Of a DNA stretch of 64,000 nt, positions 1 to 10,799 are shown in pieces. The stretch is from assembly GCF_001561955.1 (NCBI RefSeq), contig NZ_CP014223.1, forward strand, positions 372,001 to 436,000, given 5' to 3'. The notes beneath the pieces were generated by a model. The model was not told the DNA's origin. It did not search any database and saw only the letters and a list, made by a program, of their open reading frames with translations. The position numbers and the translations under genes are program-made. Position 1 is the stretch's first letter. Every line of letters starts with the position of its first letter. The stretch comes from Anaerotignum propionicum DSM 1682 (GTDB lineage Bacteria > Bacillota > Clostridia > Lachnospirales > Anaerotignaceae).

Positions 1-312
1 TTGCCCTACACCAAGCGGCGAACCTTTGGCAAGGGGGGCATGAAGCTGAATTTCTTGGTAAACTATAGTTGGGAGTGGGACACGGGCTTTGCAAAAAACA
101 ATTTAATGGGGCCTTTACAGTCTCAAGAAGTTTCTCGTGTGGATCTTGTGATTCGATGGGGTGGCAGGAAGCGCCTTTCGGGGTTTTTGCCCTTACAGTC
201 TGTTTATTCTGATTTTTATTTTATTGATGACTTCTGGCCGGATTTCAAAAAGGAGCATTTGGAAGAAGCCATCGGTTGGTACAGCAAGCAGGAAATTTCT
301 TTGGGTGGTTGA
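1..312 (+). CDS. Cis-prenyltransferase (UppS-like), C-terminal fragment
   Basis: This is the 3' end of a gene entering from the left edge; the first in-frame codon here is not a credible start because no ribosome site precedes it. The last ~60 residues match the C-terminus of undecaprenyl diphosphate synthases, which condense isopentenyl diphosphate onto farnesyl diphosphate to make the cell-wall lipid carrier: DLVIRWGG, then RLSGFLP, then YSDFYFIDDFWPDF, ending in LGG. In the classical enzyme the IPP-binding stretch is RTGGEHRIS; here it is RWGGRKRLS, so both arginines and the serine stay but the glutamate becomes arginine. It is therefore probably a divergent paralog. Only about the last third of the protein is visible. 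A terminator follows at 345-380. Confidence 0.75.
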   Translation: MPYTKRRTFGKGGMKLNFLVNYSWEWDTGFAKNNLMGPLQSQEVSRVDLVIRWGGRKRLSGFLPLQSVYSDFYFIDDFWPDFKKEHLEEAIGWYSKQEISLGG

Positions 313-344
313 TAGAGATTACAAATGGAGATACAAGAGAAAAG

Positions 345-380
345 AAAAGGCGGTTCCGCTGAATGGGAACTGCCTTTTTC
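345..380 (+). terminator. Rho-independent terminator after the UppS-like gene
   Basis: Stem AAAAGGCGGTTCC / GGAACTGCCTTTT with one G-T pair, a 7-8 nt loop and a T-rich tail. It lies 33 bases after the stop codon. Confidence 0.8.
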
Positions 381-434
381 TTTACATTACTATTTCTTTA
401 TGCCAAGGTTGTTTGAAAACAGAGAGTTTGTATT

Positions 435-2231
435 TTATAAAGATTCAAACTCATCTAATAACTCTTTGAAGAGGGATAGAGCTTTTTGAATGGGCTCTGC
501 AGTGGATAAGTCCACACCGGCGCCTTTTAGCAAATCAATAGAGTATTCTCTGTCTCCCTTTGAGAGGAAATCCAGATATGCATCAATGGCAGGCTTTCCT
601 TCGGAGAGAATTTTACGGGAGAGGGCGATGGCCGCACTATAGCCCGTTGCATACTGATATACATAAAAAGCATTATAAAAATGAGGAATTCTTGCCCATT
701 CAATATCTATTTCATCATCCAATGTGATATTATCTCCGAAATAATTTCTGTTTAACTCGCGATAAATGGTGTTCAGACCTTCCCATGTTAAGGGTTCTCC
801 TTGCTCCACCATTTGATGGGTGATTTTTTCGAATTCTGCAAACATGGTCTGGCGAAATAAAGTGCCGCGGAATTGCTCTAAGAAATAATTTATAAGATAT
901 TTCCGCATTTTTTTATCTTCCGTTGCCTGAAGGAGATGCTCCATCAGCAAGGCTTCGTTACAAGTGGAAGCCACTTCGGCAACAAAAATCTTGTGTCCAC
1001 TATAAAGATAAGGCTGTTTTTCCCATGTGAAGTGACTATGCAATGCATGCCCCATTTCATGAGCTAAGGTGAACATACTATTAATGGTGTCATTGTGATT
1101 GAGCAAAACGAAGGGATGGACGCCGTAACTTCCCCAAGAATAAGCACCACCTCGTTTTCCTTTATTTTCGTAAACATCAATCCAACCACTGTTCATACCC
1201 AGTTTCAATGCTTTGATATAATCTTCCCCTAAGACATGAAGGGCTTTTGTAACTGTTTTTTTTGCTTCTTCATAAGGGATTTTTACATCATTTTCAGAAA
1301 CTAAGGGCACGTAAAGGTCATACATATGAAGTTCGTCTACCCCAAGTTCTTTTTTACGAATGTCAATATATCGATGCAAAAGGGGTAAATTTTCATGCAC
1401 TGTTTCAATAAGGGTGTCATATACCGATAGAGGAATATTATCATCGGCAAGAGCCATCTCCATTGAAGAATGATAGTTTCTTGCCTTTGCAAAAAAGACA
1501 TCACTCTTTACAGAAGCACTATAGGTTGCAGCAAGGGTATTTTTCTTATCCAAATATACGCTATACAATCCTTTAAATGCTTCCTCCCTCACTCTGCGGT
1601 TGGGACTTTCCAAAAAGGTAACATAACGCCCCTTTGTCAATTCTATTTCTTTCCCTTCAGCATCTGTAACCATGGGAAAATGGATATCAGCATCGTTGAG
1701 CATGGTGAAGATTGTTTGAGGTGCACCGCCTAATTCTGAGCTTTTTGCCAAAAGGGCTTCTTCTGCAGGGGAAAGAGTATGCTCCTTCTGGCGAAGGAGT
1801 GAGTGAAAATAATGGTCATAGATTTTAAATTCCGAAGAAAGCTCTTTGCGAAAGCTTGCCAGTTTCTCTTCCGGGATTGCAATAATCTCAGGTGAGAGGA
1901 AGGACACTGTGGCAGAATATTGAATTAAGAGCATTTCTGCACGGGAGGACATTCCCTGATAAAAAGCATTGGCGCTTTCCTCATGCAGACGCATATTCGC
2001 ATAGGTATAAAGATGATCCAGAGTTAGAGAAAATTCGCTGTTTTTTGTTAAGCATTCCAAAAGGGTTTGGGCGGAATCTTCCAGATGACCGGAAAACTGG
2101 GCCATTTCGGGAAGCTTCTCTTGAAGGTCGGCAAAGACTTCCTCCCACTGAGAGTCTTTTAAATAATAGTCTTCAATATGCCATTTATATTCAGGTCTTG
2201 CATCTTTTCTTTCGGGCAAAATATGATTCAT
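435..2231 (-). CDS. pepF: Oligoendopeptidase F, M3 family metallopeptidase
   Basis: Cytoplasmic zinc endopeptidase of family M3 that degrades oligopeptides. The 598-residue product has the usual PepF length of about 600. The zinc motif HEMGH lies at residues 391-395, with the downstream glutamate ligand E419 inside FVAEVASTCNE, as expected for the M3B family. The N-terminal half is the helical PepF domain. I chose the ATG at 2231 because GAAAGGATGATATC precedes it (AAGGA about 8 nt upstream) and family members start there; the frame stays open for 73 more codons but that would run into the divergent glgA gene. The gene is monocistronic and divergent from glgA. All catalytic residues are present. 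Confidence 0.95.
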   Translation of the reverse strand: MNHILPERKDARPEYKWHIEDYYLKDSQWEEVFADLQEKLPEMAQFSGHLEDSAQTLLECLTKNSEFSLTLDHLYTYANMRLHEESANAFYQGMSSRAEMLLIQYSATVSFLSPEIIAIPEEKLASFRKELSSEFKIYDHYFHSLLRQKEHTLSPAEEALLAKSSELGGAPQTIFTMLNDADIHFPMVTDAEGKEIELTKGRYVTFLESPNRRVREEAFKGLYSVYLDKKNTLAATYSASVKSDVFFAKARNYHSSMEMALADDNIPLSVYDTLIETVHENLPLLHRYIDIRKKELGVDELHMYDLYVPLVSENDVKIPYEEAKKTVTKALHVLGEDYIKALKLGMNSGWIDVYENKGKRGGAYSWGSYGVHPFVLLNHNDTINSMFTLAHEMGHALHSHFTWEKQPYLYSGHKIFVAEVASTCNEALLMEHLLQATEDKKMRKYLINYFLEQFRGTLFRQTMFAEFEKITHQMVEQGEPLTWEGLNTIYRELNRNYFGDNITLDDEIDIEWARIPHFYNAFYVYQYATGYSAAIALSRKILSEGKPAIDAYLDFLSKGDREYSIDLLKGAGVDLSTAEPIQKALSLFKELLDEFESL

Positions 2232-2300
2232 GATATCATCCTTTCTGAATGAGATTTTCATATACAAAAATAATGGTATTGAACTGGTTTTTTCTGTGAT

Positions 2301-2329
2301 AGTATACCACTTTTTTGTTGGGATATGAA
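2301..2329 (-). promoter_or_regulatory. Predicted pepF promoter
   Basis: On the minus strand, TTCATA (2324-2329), a 17-nt spacer and TATACT (2301-2306), about 70 nt before the pepF start. Confidence 0.5.
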
Positions 2330-2347
2330 GGAAAAGCGAAGATTTTC

Positions 2348-2376
2348 TTGCTACTGATAAAAAATCATAGTATGAT
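2348..2376 (+). promoter_or_regulatory. Predicted glgA promoter
   Basis: TTGCTA (2348-2353), a 17-nt spacer and TATGAT (2371-2376). The leader would be very short, with the Shine-Dalgarno almost at the RNA 5' end, which lowers confidence. Confidence 0.4.
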
Positions 2377-2394
2377 AGCAACGAGGTGAGAATT

Positions 2395-3849
2395 ATGAAA
2401 AATGGGCTAAAGGTTTTGATCGTTGCCTCTGAGGCGGCACCCTTTATCAAAAGCGGTGGTTTGGGTGATGTTGTTGGGTCGCTGCCAAAAGCTTTAAAGG
2501 AACAGGGTGTGGATGTTCGTGTTGTGATACCACGCCATATGTCTGTGAAAAATAGTGAAATGCAAGATGTAAAATATCTTGGCGAGTTTGATGTGCATTT
2601 ATTTTGGCGTATTCAGCGGGCAAAGGTTTTGGTGAAACCCCAAGAAGTACCCATTTATTTTATAGAGAATGACTTTTATTTTGGCCGAGGCAATTTATAT
2701 GGCTATGGCGATGACAATGAACGGTTTGCCTTTTTTGGCAAGGCTGTTTTGGATATGATGGCGATGTTGGACTTTTACCCTGATGTTTTGCATTGTAATG
2801 ACTGGCAGACAGGTCCCATATGTCTATACTTAAAAGAGATATACAGCAAGATGATTTATTATTCTAGAATTAAGACTTTGTTTACCATTCATAATTTGCA
2901 ATATCAAGGAAATTTTGATAAGAGCACCATGGAAATTTTGGGTGCACCTTATTATTGTTATGAAAACGGTAACGTTGAGTTTTATAATAACGTAAGCTAC
3001 ATGAAAATGGGATTAACCTATGCTGACAGAATTTCTACGGTAAGTGAAACCTATGCCAAGGAAATTCAAACTTGGGAATTTGGCTATGGAATGGACGGAA
3101 TTTTGCGCAGTCGAAGGGATGTTCTTAGCGGCATTGTCAACGGTATTGATTATTTGAGCAACGATCCGGAAACGGACAGTCATATTACTTATCATTATAA
3201 TGTGGAACATTTAGAGGGAAAAGCACAAAATAAGCAGGTTTTACAGGAGCGCTTGGGACTGGAACGTCGGGATGTACCGATTATTTCTATGATTACCCGT
3301 TTGGCTGACCAAAAGGGCCTAGATATTTTATCTCATGTATTTCATGATATGATGCAAAGAGATGTACAATTTGTGTTGCTTGGAACGGGAGAAACCAGAT
3401 TTGAATATTTTTTCAGAGAAATGGCCCATCGCTATCCCGGCAGAGCCAGTCTGAACATTTTCTTTGATGAAACGTTAGCCCAGCAGATTTATGCAGGGGC
3501 GGATTTATTTTTAATGCCATCTAGATTTGAGCCCTGTGGGTTAGGGCAGATGTTTAGTCTACGTTATGGAACGGTACCTATTGCAAGAAAAACGGGAGGT
3601 TTGGCGGATACCATAATGCCATATGATGCAAAAACGAAAGAGGGAAATGGTTTCTTGTTTGAATCCTACGATGGAGGTGGTATCCTCTGGGCATTGGATC
3701 AAGCCTTACAGGTTTATCATAAGGGAAAAGAGGATTGGATGCATGTTGTGAAAAATGCCATGAACAGCAATTACTCTTGGGCGATTTCTGCCGAAAAATA
3801 TATTGAGCTTTATGAAATGTTGAAAGAAGAAGCTTTACCAACAGAATAA
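2395..3849 (+). CDS. glgA: Glycogen synthase (ADP-glucose type)
   Basis: Transfers glucose from ADP-glucose to the growing alpha-1,4-glucan chain; glycosyltransferase family 5, GT-B fold, cytoplasmic. Over 484 residues the N-terminal nucleotide-sugar loop KSGGL is at 19-23 (KTGGL in most members), followed by GDVVGSLPKAL. The C-terminal Rossmann domain has RFEPCGLGQMFSLRYGTVP, with E379 and P380, then KTGGLADT. The ATG at 2395 is preferred over an in-frame GTG at 2386, because GAGGTG at 2383-2388 is the ribosome site for the ATG. No other glycogen gene (glgB, glgC, glgD, glgP) lies beside it, so the rest of the pathway must be elsewhere. The following terminator makes it a single-gene unit. 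Confidence 0.95.
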   Translation: MKNGLKVLIVASEAAPFIKSGGLGDVVGSLPKALKEQGVDVRVVIPRHMSVKNSEMQDVKYLGEFDVHLFWRIQRAKVLVKPQEVPIYFIENDFYFGRGNLYGYGDDNERFAFFGKAVLDMMAMLDFYPDVLHCNDWQTGPICLYLKEIYSKMIYYSRIKTLFTIHNLQYQGNFDKSTMEILGAPYYCYENGNVEFYNNVSYMKMGLTYADRISTVSETYAKEIQTWEFGYGMDGILRSRRDVLSGIVNGIDYLSNDPETDSHITYHYNVEHLEGKAQNKQVLQERLGLERRDVPIISMITRLADQKGLDILSHVFHDMMQRDVQFVLLGTGETRFEYFFREMAHRYPGRASLNIFFDETLAQQIYAGADLFLMPSRFEPCGLGQMFSLRYGTVPIARKTGGLADTIMPYDAKTKEGNGFLFESYDGGGILWALDQALQVYHKGKEDWMHVVKNAMNSNYSWAISAEKYIELYEMLKEEALPTE

Positions 3850-3858
3850 TGCAGGAGC

Positions 3859-3927
3859 AAAGCCTCTGCAAGTGGGAAAATTCTAGGGAAGGATGCTGGA
3901 GATTTTCTGCTTGGGAGGCTTTTTTTA
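3859..3927 (+). terminator. Extended rho-independent terminator after glgA
   Basis: AAAGCCTC...CAAG pairs with CTTGGGAGGCTTT across a long internal arm that can also fold (GAAAAT/ATTTTC). A run of seven T follows. Confidence 0.65.
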
Positions 3928-4011
3928 TGTTCCTTTATTTTCAAAAGATACAAGCTGCTTGAAATTTTGGAGGAAAATGCGATAGGTGTCAATTGTTTTC
4001 TCCTGTGTAAA

Positions 4012-4040
4012 TTGCAAAAAAACAAGATTTATAGTATGAT
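4012..4040 (+). promoter_or_regulatory. Predicted promoter of the DUF5711-like/cvpA pair
   Basis: TTGCAA (4012-4017), a 17-nt spacer and TATGAT (4035-4040), about 40 nt before the start codon at 4083. Confidence 0.55.
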
Positions 4041-4082
4041 GAAATTTATGGTAGAAACATGCTTTGCAGGAAGGAGCAGTTT

Positions 4083-5462
4083 ATGGGAAAGAACCAGCAG
4101 AAACCGAAAGCGAAGGACAAGGGACTTGTAACGCTGTTAGTGATACTCACTTTAGTGGGCGCAGTGGCAGGGCTAATTTATTTAGATACGTTTTATGGAG
4201 CGGGGCGGCTTCAATCCTATTTTTCCAATGTATTTCAGTCGAAGGAAAGTGGGCAGGGCAACGAGGAGATGGTAGAGGCGAAGGGTAAGATACAACTTGA
4301 CGAGAGCAGTCGTTCATCCTTTGCTGTGTTTGGCAGTCGTTTTTTGTTGAGTACCAAAGATGGCGTAAAATATTTCAATGGAATCGGAGACCGCAAGTGG
4401 AATGATACCTTTAATATGACAATACCTCAGCTGATTTCTGAAGGAAGTTATGCGGCAGTGGGGGATATGAATGGGAAGACAGTTCGGGTTTATGGGGAAA
4501 ATGGACTGATGTATACAGTGCAGACAGAAGGAACCCTCATACAATTTGCATTAAACAAAAATGGGTATTTGTCTGTCATTTCTAAAGGGGACACGGCATA
4601 TTCTGTTCAGATATATAATGCAGGAGGCACTTTGTTGAAGGGACGTATCGAGGAAAGCGCCGGAATATTCCCTTTATGCTCCGATGTATCCGACGACAAT
4701 AAATCTTTTGCCATTAGCTATCTGGATACGTCCGATATTCAGCCTATAGGGAGGGTTTTGTTTTTTTACGTAAATCCCGATGATAGTGAAAACCTTACGG
4801 ACAGCATGTTTGCTGTAGTGGAAAAAAATGATGAAGTCATTCCCATAATCGGTTTTATGCAAGGGGGAGGACTCGCAGCTGTATCAGACCGTGGAATATA
4901 CGGGATTTCTTCCGTTGGACAGGAAGCTTGGAGCTATCCCCTTGAAAACAGATTGGCTCAGGTTTCTTTGTCAAATAAAAACTATGTTGTGCTTGCCATG
5001 GGTGATTCCATTGCCAACAAAGATGGGCGGGAAAAAGGCACAATCTGTTGGATTGATAGCAGTGGTAAGGAGAGCGCAAGCTACAAAAGCGGCGGAGGGA
5101 TTGACTATTTACAGGCTTCTGAACAAGGGGTTGTGATTGGTGTGGATAAAATATATTCAGGAATAAAAAATAGCGGAAGATTGGCATGGAGTTATCGAAC
5201 TGCCTCAGATGTGAGGGATATTCTGCCAATGGAGCAGTTAGAGCAGGTTATGCTGGTTACCAAAGGCGAGGCACTGATTACTCAGATGAAAGGAACCCAA
5301 ACCGCAAGACCTATTGTATCCCCCGAAGGGGAAACAGAGCCAGAGGTTGTTGGGGGAACCACAGATAAAAATCATGAAGCACCCGTTGAGAATGCGCCTT
5401 CCTCTGGAAATCAGCAAAAAGGCGATGACCAAAAACAGGTAAAGAAAGGCATGGCACAATAA
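4083..5462 (+). CDS. DUF5711-like membrane-anchored protein
   Basis: Function unknown. The 459-residue product has a short basic N-terminus rich in lysine, one hydrophobic segment at about residues 16-37, and a long extracytoplasmic region of repeated beta-strand-like blocks (for example SVQIYNAGGTLLKG and GTICWIDSSGKESA) that resemble blades of a beta-propeller. The tail from about residue 415 is low-complexity and rich in E, G, Q and K. This layout fits the DUF5711 family found in Lachnospiraceae, but I assign that from general resemblance, not from a search. AGGAAGGAG ends 6 nt before the ATG at 4083, so upstream in-frame codons are not needed. It sits 33 bases before a CvpA-family gene and probably shares its transcript. 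Confidence 0.6.
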   Translation: MGKNQQKPKAKDKGLVTLLVILTLVGAVAGLIYLDTFYGAGRLQSYFSNVFQSKESGQGNEEMVEAKGKIQLDESSRSSFAVFGSRFLLSTKDGVKYFNGIGDRKWNDTFNMTIPQLISEGSYAAVGDMNGKTVRVYGENGLMYTVQTEGTLIQFALNKNGYLSVISKGDTAYSVQIYNAGGTLLKGRIEESAGIFPLCSDVSDDNKSFAISYLDTSDIQPIGRVLFFYVNPDDSENLTDSMFAVVEKNDEVIPIIGFMQGGGLAAVSDRGIYGISSVGQEAWSYPLENRLAQVSLSNKNYVVLAMGDSIANKDGREKGTICWIDSSGKESASYKSGGGIDYLQASEQGVVIGVDKIYSGIKNSGRLAWSYRTASDVRDILPMEQLEQVMLVTKGEALITQMKGTQTARPIVSPEGETEPEVVGGTTDKNHEAPVENAPSSGNQQKGDDQKQVKKGMAQ

Positions 5463-5495
5463 AAATAAAGAATTTAGGAAATGAAGGTGATACAT

Positions 5496-6197
5496 ATGGA
5501 GCAAATGCCATTGTTATTGGATGCAGCGGTGATTATTTTGATTTTAGTTTTCGCAGGCATTGGCTACCACAAAGGCTTTGTAATGGAGGCACTGAGCTTT
5601 TTACCCATGCTAGCGGCAATGATTGCAGTAAAATTTCTGACTCCAGTGATGGGGGTACTTTTAAGGAAAACTCCCTTTTTTGGGACTTTAGCAAATTCTA
5701 TTGGGAAATCGATGCAACTGGATACGGTAATTGGCAATGCGGCAATGCATACACAAACAGAAATCATTCAGAATATGCACCTACCAGATTTTCTAAAGGA
5801 TGCATTGTTAGAAAATAATAATCCTGTTATCTATAATCTGTTGGATGTACAGGGATTGAAGGAGTATATAGCGGGGTTTCTGGCCAATGTATGCATTAAT
5901 ATTGTCAGCGTAATTATTGTTTTTGTTGTTGTTTTGTTCCTCGCACGTTTTTTGCTGAAGGCATTAAATTTGGTGAGCAAGCTACCGATTTTGAACTTTT
6001 TTAATCGTTCTTGCGGGTTGTTGGTAGGCGGAATTAAAGGACTCTTTTGGATTTGGCTTATTGCTATGGGGATAACTTTTTTACAATGTAATGATAAAAT
6101 GCTATCCTTTTTTCAGGTGTTGAATCAATCGGTGATTGCATTATTTCTATATGAAAATAATATTTTATTGTTCTTGATTTTGAAGATTTTTACTTGA
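5496..6197 (+). CDS. CvpA-family membrane protein
   Basis: Integral membrane protein of 233 residues with about four hydrophobic helices. The N-terminal LDAAVIILILVFAGIGYHKG is the typical CvpA opening: a helix followed by a short turn with a glycine and a basic residue. CvpA was named for colicin V production in Escherichia coli and is linked to envelope stress tolerance; the biochemical role is unclear. A large loop of about 75 residues between helices 2 and 3 is polar. The ATG at 5496 has AAGGTGAT at 5484-5491; an ATG at 5481 in the same frame lies too close to its own upstream purines. It is the last protein gene before the ribosomal RNA unit. Confidence 0.7.
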   Translation: MEQMPLLLDAAVIILILVFAGIGYHKGFVMEALSFLPMLAAMIAVKFLTPVMGVLLRKTPFFGTLANSIGKSMQLDTVIGNAAMHTQTEIIQNMHLPDFLKDALLENNNPVIYNLLDVQGLKEYIAGFLANVCINIVSVIIVFVVVLFLARFLLKALNLVSKLPILNFFNRSCGLLVGGIKGLFWIWLIAMGITFLQCNDKMLSFFQVLNQSVIALFLYENNILLFLILKIFT

Positions 6198-6252
6198 AAA
6201 ACTTGATGTTTTCTGGGTTTGAAATATTATGTAAAAAAAACGAAAAAAATCG

Positions 6253-6281
6253 TTGACAAAGAAGTTTATACATGATAGTAT
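6253..6281 (+). promoter_or_regulatory. Promoter of the 23S-5S-tRNA unit
   Basis: TTGACA (6253-6258), exactly 17 nt, then TAGTAT (6276-6281). An A-rich tract at 6231-6250 just upstream could act as an UP element, as is common for rRNA promoters. It lies between the cvpA stop and the 23S gene, so no 16S gene can belong to this transcript. Confidence 0.8.
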
Positions 6282-6320
6282 GTTTAGGCGGTCGCAAAAA
6301 GGCCGTAAATGAAATAAATG

Positions 6321-6342
6321 CACCTTGAAAACTGAATACAAG
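6321..6342 (+). other. 5' arm of the 23S precursor processing stem
   Basis: This 22-nt stretch, which includes CCTTGAAAACTGAATA, is complementary to 9525-9546 with a single mismatch, so the two arms enclose the whole 23S gene. Such a stem is the usual RNase III substrate in rRNA precursors. A second complementary pair, TCAATCGA at 6352-6359 and TCGATTGA at 9394-9401, lies inside it. Two perfect local hairpins follow at 6398-6416 (GTTGGCA/TGCCAAC) and 6422-6439 (CGTAGTA/TACTACG). Confidence 0.8.
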
Positions 6343-6491
6343 AAAAAAGAGTCAATCGAGAAAAAGTAAAATTTTTTTAGAAATAAAAGTAATAAACGTT
6401 GGCAGACGATGCCAACAAAACCGTAGTATCGCTACTACGAAACATTCCAAAGAACAAGCTATTGTTTTGAATTTATTCAAAGCAAAAAACT

Positions 6492-9387
<2,896 letters not shown>

Positions 9388-9457
9388 AATAAATCGATTG
9401 ATAAAGGCGAGGTAATTTCTTTTCCTAACGGAAAAGACCGCTATATTTCCTTCGCAT

Positions 9458-9497
9458 CAATCACCTCTTCACACCTTAGGTGTCTGGTCGGTGATTG
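9458..9497 (+). other. Hairpin in the 23S-5S spacer
   Basis: CAATCACC (9458-9465) pairs with GGTGATTG (9490-9497), with a nested ACACC/GGTGT. The 217-nt spacer 9388-9604 also holds the 3' arms of the 23S processing stems. I see no tRNA gene in it. Confidence 0.6.
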
Positions 9498-9524
9498 GTA
9501 AACGCTTAGGAAAGCACTAATATT

Positions 9525-9546
9525 CTTGTATTCAGTTTTGAAGGTG
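9525..9546 (+). other. 3' arm of the 23S precursor processing stem
   Basis: Includes TATTCAGTTTTGAAGG and pairs with 6321-6342 across the whole 23S gene, with one mismatch in 22 positions. Both arms must be on the same RNA, so transcription runs from the promoter at 6253 through to the 5S gene. Confidence 0.8.
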
Positions 9547-9604
9547 TAGAGATACATCTGATAGGACAAAGAGGAAGCGAGAGCTTGCCAAAGTCCTTGA
9601 TATT

Positions 9605-9721
9605 TCTGGTGATGATGCGCTTAGGGGACACACCCGTTCCCATTCCGAACACGTCGGTTAAGACCTAAGCGGTCGATGATACTTGGTGGGAAGCTGCCTG
9701 GGAAAGTAGATGGTTGCCAGA
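9605..9721 (+). rRNA. 5S ribosomal RNA
   Basis: About 117 nt. The 5' TCTGGT pairs with the 3' GCCAGA. The conserved core CCGTTCCCATTCCGAACACG is present, as is TGGGAAAGTAG near the 3' end. It follows the 23S gene by 217 bases and is followed by three tRNA genes. Confidence 0.93.
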
Positions 9722-9806
9722 TTTCAATTTTTTACAATTCGATCGCTTGCGATTGAGCATCCCCAGTATAAGAGGATATTTTATCGAAGGCTAGATCATT
9801 GACTGA

Positions 9807-9878
9807 TCCTCGTTAGCTCAGCGGTAGAGCATCCGGCTGTTAACCGGAGGGTCGTTGGTTCGAATCCAACACGGGGAG
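9807..9878 (+). tRNA. tRNA-Asn (GTT)
   Basis: 72 nt cloverleaf. Acceptor TCCTCGT pairs with ACGGGGA (one wobble), discriminator G. Anticodon loop CTGTTAA gives GTT. TTCGAAT T-loop present. No encoded CCA. Confidence 0.95.
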
Positions 9879-9885
9879 TATTTAT

Positions 9886-9957
9886 GGTCCGTTGGTCAAG
9901 GGGTTAAGACACCGCCCTTTCACGGCGGTAACGCGGGTTCGAATCCCGCACGGATCA
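9886..9957 (+). tRNA. tRNA-Glu (TTC)
   Basis: 72 nt. Acceptor GGTCCGT pairs with ACGGATC (one wobble), discriminator A. Anticodon loop CTTTCAC gives TTC. No encoded CCA. Seven bases after tRNA-Asn. Confidence 0.95.
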
Positions 9958-9963
9958 TATTTT

Positions 9964-10034
9964 GGCGCCATAGCCAAGTGGTAAGGCAAAGGTCTGCAAC
10001 ACCTCTATCCCCGGTTCAAATCCGGGTGGCGCCT
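9964..10034 (+). tRNA. tRNA-Cys (GCA), copy 1
   Basis: 71 nt. Acceptor GGCGCCA/TGGCGCC, discriminator T, anticodon loop CTGCAAC gives GCA. Identical over its whole length to the copy at 12014-12084. Last gene of the rRNA-tRNA transcript. No encoded CCA. Confidence 0.95.
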
Positions 10035-10044
10035 TGCAAGAGAT

Positions 10045-10084
10045 ACGTCTTGAATCAGCAAATGCTAATTCAAGGCGTTTTTTT
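10045..10084 (+). terminator. Terminator of the 23S-5S-tRNA unit
   Basis: ACGTCTTGAAT pairs with ATTCAAGGCGT (one wobble), followed by seven T. It begins ten bases after tRNA-Cys. Confidence 0.9.
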
Positions 10085-10185
10085 GCTTACATAATATATC
10101 ATAAGGTTCAAAACTGACATATAGTATTAATTTTAGTTCATAATAATAGTTTATATATAGATTTTGAGACTTTTCCATTTCCCTT

Positions 10186-10636
10186 ATGAGTAGGAATTTT
10201 AGTGAAGCAGAATGGCAGTCCGTTAAAAAAGATTATGGATATTGAACCATTGTACAAAATGAAAGGATGTATCCTCCGGTTCGTTTTGCTGCGTGATTTA
10301 TGGGATTAAAGGAACATGACATTAGTAATTTCAGGTCGAAACCAATATCAGTAATGGAAGTTCCAAGGAAGGAATCGTTTCTATTTGTATTTCTTTGGAT
10401 TTAAAGAGGAGTATTTCGGAACAAATAACGGATATTTTATCGATATTAGAAACAGATTAACCGATGTTATTGCGAGGAAAGAAATGACATTGGAAGATGA
10501 CTATAAAATAGTAAAGCAGCATGTGCTTAAAAAGTATCATATGGAGCCCCACTATGTGGTAGTAACAAATAGTTACATTCAAGAGTTTAATTTAGGATAC
10601 CTAGAGTTTGAGTATAAAGTGAGCAAAAATAAATAA
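10186..10636 (+). pseudogene. Decayed gene of unknown function, two TGA stops and one frameshift
   Basis: Starting at ATG 10186, one frame reads on for about 70 codons with the two in-frame stops at 10243-10245 and 10294-10296, both TGA. CGA (Arg) to TGA by C-to-T change would explain both. Around 10370-10400 the reading must shift forward one frame, into the open stretch 10385-10636 that ends EFEYKVSKNK. The two parts join in the region of SFLFVF / YLYFFGF, so together they outline a protein of about 150 residues with regions such as NERMYPPVRFAA, NGYFIDIRNRL and YHMEPHYVVVTNSYI. I do not recognise the family. No ribosome site precedes the downstream open stretch, so it is unlikely to be a gene alone. 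A terminator follows at 10656. Confidence 0.55.
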
Positions 10637-10655
10637 ATTCGTACTTTTTTGTGAC

Positions 10656-10689
10656 AAAAGATGATCAAGTCCTGGCTATCGTCTTTTTT
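10656..10689 (+). terminator. Terminator after the decayed gene
   Basis: AAGATGAT pairs with ATCGTCTT (one wobble) around a 12-nt loop, followed by a T run. Confidence 0.65.
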
Positions 10690-10756
10690 TGTTTCCGACA
10701 TAAGGATGTAATGTTGTTTTACCATAAATAATATCGAATATATAGTACCGAGTTCA

Positions 10757-10784
10757 TTAAAAAAGGCCTGAATTCAGGCCTTAT
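10757..10784 (-). terminator. Terminator of the acetate-uptake-family gene
   Basis: Perfect palindrome AAGGCCTGAATTCAGGCCTT at 10763-10782. Read on the minus strand it is followed by a T run and lies 18 bases after the stop codon of the minus-strand gene. Confidence 0.85.
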
Positions 10785-10799
10785 AGAGAAAACTTATAT

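Noticed and set aside
2232-2450. N-terminal extension of pepF by 73 codons
   Set aside because: It would overlap the divergent glgA start, lacks a ribosome site, and the ATG at 2231 has a good one and gives the normal length.
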